From: Hofstenia miamia | Lineage: Eukaryota > Xenacoelomorpha > Acoela | DNA: 64,000 nucleotides | Direction: 5' to 3' | NCBI GenBank assembly: GCA_004352715.1 | Contig: SCFE01000024.1 | Location: 1,526,498-1,590,497 of the forward strand | Part shown: one piece after another, positions 55,108 to 64,000 of the stretch | Layout of the letters: every line of letters starts with the position of its first letter | How positions within the stretch are numbered: position 1 is the stretch's first letter | The notes under the pieces: generated by a model | What the model was told of the DNA's origin: nothing | What the model saw: only the letters and a program-made list of their open reading frames with translations | Databases searched by the model: none | Made by a program: the position numbers and the translations under genes

Positions 55108-55849
55108 CCACTCTTAAATTAATGTTAATGGCATTTTTTCATGTTAGTTTTGTCAATCATTTGCAAATACAACTCGGGTTAAAATCTGACTGTCTGACCC
55201 ATGGGTCAGGTTGTGGGTTCTACATACTATGGTTCTGTCGTGCGGGCTGTCGGTCAAAATATGTGACCCGTTTGCCATTCTGATGCAGCCTACCAATGTT
55301 TAGATTGTTCCCCACAAACTTTAATTGTGAAAGAAGACTGTCAAACATTATTTCTTTTTCTGATTTTATTAATGCAAGCGTTTGTCCATTTTTTGCTTTT
55401 AATAAATTGATTTAGCACAGTGGGCATGGAGCAAAACTGCAACAAGTGCGAAATTTCAGTTTTGAGATATACATGCTTTTGTGTTTAATGAATATCACAG
55501 AAAGACTTTTTGAGTGAATATGTTACACTTTTGCACAAGATAACCGCCTCTATTATGCGTAAAAACCCAAACTGAGGTTTTAGAAACAAAGTAAGTCAAG
55601 AAAACTGATCAACGAGTCAAAAAGGTAAAAAACGTGAAAATGTGACTTGTTACACTTTTGCTCCAGGTCCACGAAACATTGTTGATATAGACCAGTTGAA
55701 ATTTCTTGCTGCAGAACTGACAATGCTATTAATAAAAATACAGTCGTACGTAAACTATCTCACAGAGTTGTAACCGGGTCCTTTAAACCATAACCCAAGT
55801 CCAGCCCGGTCCTTTGCTGGGCCCTTCATATCCAAAACGTGATAAGAAT

Positions 55850-56090
55850 TTTTGGTACTTTTGCGTTATCTCCCCCACTCAAATGTTTGCAAAAATACGC
55901 TAATTTATCCACTTCCTGATTATATCCTAAACCCCAAACCTAACCCACATCATATTCTAAATCGTAACCCTAACTCCAAACCTAACTCTAACCATATCCC
56001 TAACCATAACCCTAACCCTAGCCCCAACACAAAACATAACCCTAACTTTAAGCTAAATTCTATCCTAACCCTAATCTTACCCGAAACCAG
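55850..56090 (+). repeat. Repeat with CCCTAA-like tract, left arm
   Basis: It begins GGTACTTTTGCGTTATCTCC and AATGTTTGCAAAAATA(C/T)GC, then passes into degenerate CCCTAACC / CCAAACC units. Its head is the inverse of 57,993-58,046. The proline/asparagine-rich open frame here (55,852-56,169) is a translation of the repeat, not a gene. Confidence 0.75.
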
Positions 56091-56169
56091 TGTCGCAGAA
56101 AGCAATTTAGCATTGAGAGAGCAAAGATTATGCTATTTACGAATTAATTTTTCAGGCATTTGTATTTGA

Positions 56170-57710
56170 AGTTCTTTTTCTTATCAAAAATAAAATTAAT
56201 GTGATCTAACTCTACATAAATGACTATGTTATTCGTATATTTAATATCCTGCAGTGCCATCTTCATGCACACATATTTCATAGGCACTGATTACATAATT
56301 TTTTTCTAAACTCTTTCAACAAATCATTAGAAATCAGTAATTTTCACAAAATTTGGAATGGTTTTCATTATTAAAATAGTTTTTAAAATGAAAATCAACG
56401 GCATTAGTCCTTGTCCATGTTCATATTTTACCAAGAAACTTATCATAATTAAGCGCGGGCACATGTTGTGTATGAATGACTTAGGCCAAAACATGAGGAT
56501 TGGACTTATAAATGTAAACGTATAGGTAATGAGCATTTAAATTATTAACACTGAATTTCTCAGAATATAAATTTAGAGCTGGGTTTTTGTTTGTACTGTG
56601 AAGTCGTCATAGTTCATGCTTTGTATTGGGTTATTTTCATATTAAATTCAATATTTATATCTTCATACAACTCTTCCATCAGATATTTGAAAATTGCGTG
56701 TGCGAGTTTCGTGGGTGTAGATCAAATTGATTGTGCAAGTGAAAATTGCCTACAGGAGTTTGATTATTTGGAAAATGTATTCTGAGATTAGGTTTAGGTT
56801 AGGCATAAAAATATGTATCCGTCATTGTATATGTATATAAAATTAGTGAGATTTATATTTGCCTCTTTGTTCAATAACTATTTTCTAATAATATGTTATA
56901 TTTCAATTAAATAGCTTAACTAATTATTTTTTAACATAAATTGTACCTTTGAAAAAGAATTTTACTCTATGTGCAGATGTAGACTCAAAATGATCAGTGA
57001 TATCATTAATAGAAGAGGACAATTCACTGTGATATTGAATCAAGAGAATTGTCTATAAATGATCTCCACTCAAAAACTGATCAATACAAAACATTTTGTC
57101 TACATTTTCGAACAGGACTACCCAAGTACTTGAAGAGCAAAATTCAGAGTTGATTTGTGATCTATGAACATTTAATATTTTTTGGAAATCATCAAGTGTT
57201 AAAGGAATTCATGAGAAGCTTGCAATTAATAAATAAACGGATAATTTTTTTGTAGAAAACAACTTTTTCAGCTAAGCAATTGATGTTTTGCAATGTCTGT
57301 CATCTCTGCCCAAGACTATAGCATTGAGTGTCGGTAACTCACTATTTCTTGCATGTTTTTTCGAATTATTACACGATTTTTTCACCTCTGTCATCCCACT
57401 TCCGGCGCCAATGCTCGAAACCATAAACCATAAACAATATACTATGTTATTCATCATGGCAGAATCGCTCATTGAAAGCATATTCATTTATATTTATGTA
57501 AAAAAAGTAACTACGTGAAAAAATATGAGGGAAAAGACACTGTTTTAATTGAATAAACATTGCCAAATCTTATAATTGCTTTGTAAACAAACAAAAGCCG
57601 CGTGGTTGAACCACTAATTAGTCTATTAATAGTAGTATATTCTATTAATTTTATAATTCATATTGAAACTTACTGATATTAATAATAAGTTTGCATATTC
57701 CTTCTACATA
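56170..57710. other. Unique AT-rich spacer between inverted repeats
   Basis: No supported gene; several frames of 60-76 codons on both strands overlap each other and lack domains. Confidence 0.4.
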
Positions 57711-57714
57711 ATGT

Positions 57715-58046
57715 GTGGGGTATGGTTTGGCTTAGGGTTAGGATTAAGTTGCGGGTTGGCTCAGTTTAGGGTTATGGTTTGGGTTATGTAAAAGTTAGAG
57801 TTAGGGTTAGGACTATAATGATTATATTGATAAACTAGCATATTTAAGGCCAAACTATGCTACTATAAGGAGCCCTCCTATTAACTGACAGCTAATTAGG
57901 TAGGGGCTAGGGCTGCGGTTTGAGTTAGTGTTGAAGTTGGGGAAGGGGGTTTGGCTTAGGTCTATAATTATTATATTGATGAACTAGAGAGCATATTTTT
58001 GCAATTATTTGAATGGGGAGATAACGCAAAAGTACTGAATTTTTGT
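57715..58046 (-). repeat. Repeat with TTAGGG-like tract, right arm (inverted)
   Basis: It contains GTTAGGGTTAGG, GGTTTGGGTTATG and related degenerate TTAGGG-like units, then GGGGAGATAACGCAAAAGTA, the inverse of the left arm's head. An internal duplication is visible (57,810-57,850 and 57,955-57,995, sharing TATATTGAT(A/G)AACTAG). Confidence 0.75.
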
Positions 58047-58241
58047 ACATAAAGAAATTAAGCATATTATTAAAAATTCTAAAGTGAAAATATTTTTGCA
58101 TCAACTGCACTTTTTAACAAAAAAGTTCAATCCTGATGGCAACAAAAGTGATTAGCTGCTGGAAAAAGATTTTAATGGACATTTTAAATGGTTAATAGTT
58201 GTATTGCAGTTTTAATAATAAATATATGTTTATGTTACATC

Positions 58242-58624
58242 CAGGCCCTTAGCCAGCATAATCACCTGAGGAGGGTCGATGCGCATTTAGGAGGGGTTAA
58301 TGGGAATTTCGACTTTCTTTATAATATAAAATAAAATTTTACCAACTCTGTACGCCATCCATGGGCGTACACGGATTTTCTAACTTGTGAGGTCCTCTAG
58401 TATAGTGATCAAGTAAGCGACCAAAGGCGGGGTGAAGCCCTGCGAAAATGGCAAAATAGACCTTAGAATTGCTTTATTAGGAGCAATGTTACAACAATTA
58501 AATTAACAAATTTTATTTCTACATGCTGATTTTGCTTTTAGCCTGCTTGTCTAGGAGGGGTTGCCTGACCTTCCAGGGGGAGGGTGGTTCGAACCGTCCT
58601 AACCCCCCCGTGGCTAAGGGCCTG
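58242..58624. mobile_element. 383-bp hAT-type MITE with 8-bp TSD
   Basis: The inverted ends CAGGCCCTTAGCCA / TGGCTAAGGGCCTG (14 bp, perfect) are flanked on both sides by GTTACATC (58,234-58,241 and 58,625-58,632). An 8-bp duplication with CAGG ends is the hAT hallmark. The interior is GC-richer than the surroundings (GGGGGAGGGTGG, AACCCCCCCG) and carries no transposase, so it moved in trans. A 72-codon frame crossing the right end is spurious. Confidence 0.92.
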
Positions 58625-58639
58625 GTTACATCACATAAA

Positions 58640-59270
58640 AATACTACGAACGTATGCAGCATTCCCCTTGCAAATATGCAATTAAAACCCAGTGTATTGT
58701 CTAAGTATTGTAAAGTTTACGCTGGGACACCTAAAGTATAAATGAAATTGATTGGCGCTAGGTATTTCTAAGGCAGTTTCTGAGTGAATTGTAATTATTT
58801 TCGACGTGGATTTACTTTTTGATGCATAACACTGCCCAACACTGAAATTTTTAATAAAATAAATATATGCCTATTAGGTAGAGTTGATTGTGTTGATTCT
58901 AAAAATGTATACTTTTCAGTCTCAGACGTCTAGATTTTTCTCTAATTTTATGTTTTTATTTTATCAGATTTAGGTCAGTGGGGGCATGTGTATGTTATAT
59001 ATCAGTATTATAAGAATGAAGTAATTTAGTGTTTTTAAATAAATACTTCATCAAAAATTATTTGGTGTTATTTTCAGCTTTTTAAATTAAATTTAGTTGC
59101 AGCTAACGTGTTGGCTTCATTCGCGTAAATGTGCTCATTAAAGACAACAAAATAAATGAATCGTAAGTTTTGACGCTTGTGATGGGAAAATGCAAAGATG
59201 ACTGAGCACGTGCCGCCACAACTCTCTTCATTCTCTCATTGTTTTACTTTCAATGATACTTTTGAGAATT
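58640..59270. other. No supported gene
   Basis: AT-rich unique sequence; nothing recognised. Confidence 0.4.
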
Positions 59271-59271
59271 A

Positions 59272-60562
59272 ATGGCGCACCGATCGCGTCTTAAAGATCC
59301 AAATAAATTTTGCTATATATGTGGAGAGTTTATTTTCAGGGGTGATGATGTCCGCATTTCAGCTCTGATACGACAAAGATATTTGGACTATTTCAAAATG
59401 GCTCTTACTACGACAAAGCTTTCGCTCCTCATGTTATATGCAAAGGCTTGTTTTCATGGGAAACAGGCAAATTGAAAAGACTGCCCTTCTCTACATCAAT
59501 GTCATGGCGTGAACAAGCAGAAAAACAGCGAAAAACATTCAATATCCCAACTTAGCTTCCGCTATTAGACCTCTTCCTTTCACAGACTGAGATGATATCC
59601 CCGTAACAAACAAATCTTCTCTGGAAATGGAAAGCGATTCGACGGTAGAGTAGCTTCTAGATCAGAAAGTGATGCAGAATGGCCGGGATCTTCAAATGAA
59701 CCTACACAACTTGATGCTCTCGTTAGGAGTCTCCATCTTTCTAAAGATGATTCATACATTATGTCCAGGATGCTTAAAACTTGTGGCGTTCTAAAGCCAG
59801 ATACACGAATTACAGTGTACAGGCATCGTGAAGAAAAATATGTTCCGTACTGAAGTGATCAAATCTATGTTGCAACTCATTCATTACGAGAGATATCAAT
59901 GGAATGTTGGAGGAGATTTAAAAATTTTTGACAGGGCTCCAACTAGGCTATGTAAAACATGGGTGCTTTTTGTGTCTATTTGATTGCCGGTCTCGATCCC
60001 AACACTATGTTCAATCAGATTGGCCATTAAGAAACGCATTTGTTATTGGCGAAAAAAATATTAAGCAAACGCCATTGGTCAAATGGAACGTATATTGCTT
60101 CCACCTCTGCATTTTTCACTTGGAATTGTGAAGCTAAAAACGTATTGCACGAACTCTTTCCACGATAGTCAAGTCGCAAAACTAAGTGAAGGAATCTCAT
60201 TGGGCCCGATATTGTCAAGCTAATGAAAAATGAGAGGTTTAAATCTCTTCTTAGTCAGAATGAGTTGCGGGCATGGGTCGCCATTATCAACGTAAAGCAA
60301 AATTTTTCTTGATCGAATTTCAGAATTACATCACAGAAATGTTGTCTGGTTTTCAAATTGTTGGAGTTAATATGTCGCTGAAAATTCATTTTCTGGACAG
60401 TCATATTTCTTTTTTCCCAGACGATCTTAGGAAAATTAGCGATCAACATGGAGAACGCTTCCATCAGGTCATCTCTGTTATCGAAAGCAGATACAGTGGT
60501 AGAGCAGATGAACGAATGCTTGCTGATTTTTGTTGGTTCTTGAAAATTGGAAATCTATGTTA
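59272..60562 (+). pseudogene. Decayed member of the FCYICGEF...HGERFHQ repeat gene family
   Basis: The order of conserved blocks matches a widespread invertebrate uncharacterised family, probably transposon-derived. It starts MAHRSRLKDPNKFCYICGEF with a CxxC. After a frameshift comes KAFAPHVICKGLFSWETGK and SMSWREQ. Then follow LDALVRSLHLSKDDSY, GVLKPDTRITVYRHREEKY, GCFLCLFDCRSRSQHYV, MSLKIHFLDSHISFFPDDL and DQHGERFHQVISVIESRY, ending DERMLADFCWFLKI. At least five frame changes or stops break it. The second Cys of the APHxxCxxC pair is lost. Function is unknown to me. The family assignment is from recalled motifs, not a search. Confidence 0.75.
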
Positions 60563-60564
60563 AC

Positions 60565-61030
60565 TGGTGTCGTTAGTTTGCAACGCCTTTTCTCATATTT
60601 CATTTATACAAGTTGTTTCTGCATAAAATCTAGTCTATATTTTTCTCTTTTAACGATTTTTTTAATTAAATAGTCAATGTTTGTGTGAACATTGGTGGGA
60701 AAGTATCAAGTAAAACTTGTGGCTTGATTATATGAATAATTTAGTTGGCTATCTAATTCTCATTTGGCTAAACACAGAAAATAACACTAGAAAAAGTAAA
60801 AAAATCTTGATTTTTATAAATATAAAATTCCTCAAAATCTAGACGTCTAGTAGGCAAATGAGTATCATTTTTGTAATTAGCGCAAAAAATTGATCTAAGC
60901 AGAAAGTGTTTCGTTCTATTAAAAATTTCAAACTTCAATTTTGTCAGGCAGTGTAATTAGTCAATTGAATATAATAGTCGATATAATACTGTAATGTAAG
61001 ACCCATAATTGTCTTAAACAGCTCCAAGAA
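60565..61030. other. No supported gene
   Basis: AT-rich spacer between the decayed gene and the RT relic. Confidence 0.4.
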
Positions 61031-61965
61031 AAGAATGTTTACTTAAGAATTTTTCTCATTAACTTTGACTACGTAAGTCATCTTATTATAATCTCACAAC
61101 TCAGAGAAATAGGCGTTTCTACACAACCTATTAGATGGATTTATTCATTTTTAAGCAATCGGACTCAACGCATTAAACTACCTGTTGGCATTCTGTCGTC
61201 TTGGATGTTTATGAGGGCTGGTGTGCGCCAAGGCACAAAATTATGGGCATGACTATACATTCTATTCGTGAATAGCTTGCTAGCTAATTTTGCAAATCAC
61301 GTTAAATTTATGGATGGTACTACGTCTTGGCAACTCTTACAACAAAACGACAATGATTATGACCCAATTATAATCAAACAAATATTAGATTGGTGCACTA
61401 CCCATGAAGCTATTCTTAACGTTGATAAAACGAAAGAACTTATGATACCATTTTTTAAGAAACTGTAAACCCCAACAGAATGTTTCACAAATAACAGTCC
61501 TATTAAACGCGTTACCACAGCCAGACTTCTTGGTGTTGAAATTCAGAGCGACCTGAAGTGGAATAAACATATCACACTCATTACAGCAAAACCTGCAAAA
61601 AGACTTCACTTTATTCATGTTCTAAAACGTGGTGGTACCACAATTAAGTATCTTATCACAATATACACGTCCATTATTCGATCAGTCCTGAAATATTGCG
61701 CCCCTCTATGGCATTTTTCCTGTTACCAAAGTCCAAAGCAATAATATCGAAAGTATTCAAATAAGAGCCCTAAAGATAATATTTCCGCATTTTTTATACA
61801 ATAGATCACATTATATCTCCAATCTGCAATCCCTCAAGGAACATCGTCTGTTTCAGTGTAATCGTCTATGGACAGCAATGAGAAATCCAAGCCACTTAGT
61901 TTACGATCTATTACCTCCTATTTCCAAGCCATCATATGATTTTCGCAATCATCGGGAATATTAGT
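61030..61965 (+). pseudogene. Non-LTR RT C-terminal relic (CR1/L2-like)
   Basis: Readable in shifted plus frames: TQPIRWIYSFLSNRTQRIKL and RAGVRQGTK, the fingers/palm region; VNSLLANFANHVKFMDGTTS, where the catalytic FxDD is FMDG; LNVDKTKELMI; ARLLGVEIQSDLKWNKHI; IYTSIIRSVLKYCAPLWH; and RALKI-type remnants before 61,800. This is the classic order of the RT palm, thumb and C-terminal region. Loss of the second Asp and several stops show it is dead. Confidence 0.8.
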
Positions 61966-62051
61966 TAGCCATCATCTTCACTAGAGTACAAAAGTCCGTT
62001 TTTGCTCAAATCAAAAAGGATTTTCCAGTTAAAAAATTATTAATTTCAGTG

Positions 62052-62085
62052 GTCCTCTTATTTATTATTTATTATTTATTATAAC
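62052..62085. repeat. (TTTATTA)n microsatellite between convergent RT relics
   Basis: ATTTATTATTTATTATTTATT lies between the plus RT relic ending ~61,965 and the minus RT relic, where a 3' tail of either would be expected. Confidence 0.7.
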
Positions 62086-62169
62086 AGTAACGTAGTCGCT
62101 ATCATTTAACCAGTAGGTTATGAGCGACAAATAAAAAAGAAAGGGAAGAATGTATGTTCATTCATACAA

Positions 62170-63760
62170 ATTTGAACAATCCTAAGCTTCTTGAGCAGAA
62201 ATTTCGGACATGGCCCGGCTCATGCCCGCTTCATTCTTAGTTTTAAGGCCCAACTCCGGCTCGGTTACAACTCTGCTGTCTCATCACAAATATATTCCGT
62301 ATATAGCTTAGTTCTCTCAAGTACTGAACACCTTCACCCATCCTTTTTACATATGCACTTTCAAATTCTTTATGCCTCGAGGAACTCATCGATATTACTC
62401 ACAGATCTTTCATCTCATTCGGTTGCTTCAATGGTTCAGATTTTTGGTAATACCTAATATTATGAGGTGCAAATACAATGAATTGGGATTTTTTTTCTTT
62501 GTTTAGCCTTAATATATTTTTTAAAATGTATGATTGAAGGCTATTCAGATCTTGCTGTTGTAAGTTAGTCGCTGTGATGGGGCTATTATTTGTAGAACTT
62601 ATGCAGGTGCCATCTGCATATTGTAAGATCCCACAATTATTTACAATTTTTCAACATCATTAATGTATATGTCGAACATAATAGGTCCAAGAACCGTACC
62701 TTACGAGACTCCTTTCTCTGTTTCTATATATTTAAAATAGTATCCATTTAAACAAACTCGATATTTCTACGTGCAGAGATATGTGTTTATTAATTCTCTT
62801 GTAATGCCATCAAAGCCATATTTGCACTAGTTGTGCTCGAGGACTTTAAAGTCAAGACTGTGAAAGAATTTGCTCAGATCAAGCTCAGATATTACACTAG
62901 ATGCGTCCTAATTTATGTTAAATCAAATGTTTTCAGTTAGGTAAAGAATGGCATCGTTTGTCCCAATTCCCTTTCGAAATCTAAACTGCTTCCTTGAAAT
63001 GATGGTGTTTGTGTACAAGTTACTCAATAAATATTCCAACATTTTTGCAGCGGACTTTATACCGCTATTGCTTTGTAATTATGAAAGATCACCAGTTTTA
63101 TATAATAGCTTAATGTCTGACATTATATAATTACTTGAGAATGTTGTCGTATGGATTGCGTAATTGTATACACATAATAAATGTCCTAAAAAATTGTCAG
63201 CAAGCCGTTTTATTATATGTATTGGGATATCTGAGCTTCCATATGATGCATTGAAGTTCATTTGGGAATAGCTTTGGCAAGATCATATTTGCTTGCATAA
63301 TGAAAACTAAAAGTAGATTTTCTAGATTTCTCAATATTGTTACTATAAACTACAGGTTCTTTGATAAAGTGACCTAATTCCTTGAACTTAAGATTGAGAT
63401 AGTTGCTATTTGTTCTGTATTATTTGTTAAAGTGTTGTTTACTTTAAGTTCTACTATGTCAATAGTACTGCATTATTCCTTATAAATACATATTGATGAA
63501 ACACCATTTATCTTTTGAGCTTGTCAGCTTTTGATAGAAATGCTTAGAAATTTTCTTATATTTTATTTTTTTTAAATTTTTTAAGTTTCTTACTTATTTA
63601 TAACTTTCTATCAGTACTTCCCAATTGTCACCTTTTAGGTTTCCCAAGCAACTTTTTCTCTTTTTAGAGCAATAATTTCAGGATATTTTCTCTGAATGCT
63701 TGCCGCTTCCTTGATATATCACAATCTATGTGGCGCATGTTTGTCCAGGCAATAACCAAT
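62170..63760 (-). pseudogene. Non-LTR RT relic, minus strand
   Basis: Minus reading: ASYGSSDIPIHIIKRLADNF and YIMSDIKLLYKTGD (63,079-63,261), the RT entry region. Then KQFRFRKGIGTNDAILYL (~62,960), ELDLSKFFHSLDFKVLEH (motif A, ~62,850), GVSQGTVLGPIMFDIYINDV (motif B, ~62,680) and QYADGTCISST, a YADD motif changed to YADG (~62,620), then LNKEKKSQFIVF. A piece near 63,680-63,740 (DCDISRKRQAFRENILKL) extends it 5'. Stops and shifts throughout. Confidence 0.82.
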
Positions 63761-63764
63761 TTCA

Positions 63765-64000
63765 AACCTTGAAGAAGGATTTGTGGGCTATAGTATACAA
63801 ATTAGAAACGCGTTATTAAAACATTCAGAGGTCAAACGAATTTGATTTCATGCAATAATGTTTGCTCTATTAATCGTTTCATAAAATTTGAAACACTGAA
63901 CAGTATATGGACTGTGTTGACAGCATAAAAACGCATGGAAGAATAGATATCCAAATATGGCCTACTCTATTAATTATACTAGTCGAATTTTGCAATGGTT
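63765..64000. other. Right edge, no supported gene
   Basis: Unique AT-rich sequence; it might include more of the minus-strand retrotransposon, but no motif is readable. Confidence 0.35.

Noticed and set aside
55852-56169. Asn/Pro-rich 105-codon protein
   Set aside because: It is a translation of degenerate CCCTAA-like repeats.
57288-57518. Two opposed 71-76 codon frames
   Set aside because: They are antiparallel mirror frames with no recognisable motif or splice context.

Overview
The window is AT-rich, intron-containing nuclear DNA, almost certainly from an invertebrate animal. The evidence is GT..AG introns bounded by GTAAGT and TTTAG, animal-type transposons (a Helitron/Helentron, non-LTR retrotransposons, a Penelope-like element, Gypsy, a hAT MITE), TTAGGG-like interstitial repeats, long (TA)n tracts and satellite DNA. 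I cannot name the species. There are no bacterial genes, operons or CRISPR arrays. N gaps and single-N joins mark a scaffolded draft assembly.

Layout. 0.3-2.2 kb: a broken non-LTR retrotransposon (minus), then a 1-kb gap. 3.2-4.5 kb: satellite and module sequence in minus orientation. 3.8-10.5 kb (minus): a candidate gene with compatible phase-0 exons, including a run of five 27-30 nt micro-exons produced by tandem intron/exon duplication. 10.7-12.4 kb: local tandem repeats with hairpins. 12.45-18.37 kb (minus), with two possible upstream exons to 19.4 kb: a nearly complete Helitron/Helentron polyprotein (DUF6570-like region, HUH/Y Rep, PIF1-type helicase, OTU protease), broken by two in-frame stops and one frameshift. 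19.4-21.4 kb: an inverted-repeat-bounded element filled with a ~183-bp satellite. 21.65-22.34 kb: a possible MITE.

24-42 kb: a large composite repeat field. One order recurs: a copy of the micro-exon gene's 3' region, an ~84-bp satellite array, (TA)n, a 1.7-2 kb module rich in TTTTAGGCC, and a double-hairpin end finishing in CTAA. The same order occurs in reverse at 5-3.1 kb, immediately downstream of the micro-exon gene. This suggests that the Helitron-like polyprotein, the micro-exon gene, the satellite and the hairpin end may be parts of one very large Helentron-like element of more than 16 kb, and that the 24-42 kb field consists of truncated, amplified 3' ends. This is the most interesting hypothesis in the window.

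43.7-64 kb: a graveyard of unrelated elements. It holds a second copy of the first retrotransposon, another non-LTR relic, a possible PLAT-like secreted protein ORF, a tRNA-derived SINE-like unit, a Penelope-like fragment abutting a Gypsy integrase relic, an inverted pair of TTAGGG-like repeats, a 383-bp hAT MITE with an exact 8-bp target duplication, a decayed HGERFHQ-family gene, and two convergent non-LTR RT relics. I see no ordinary housekeeping gene.
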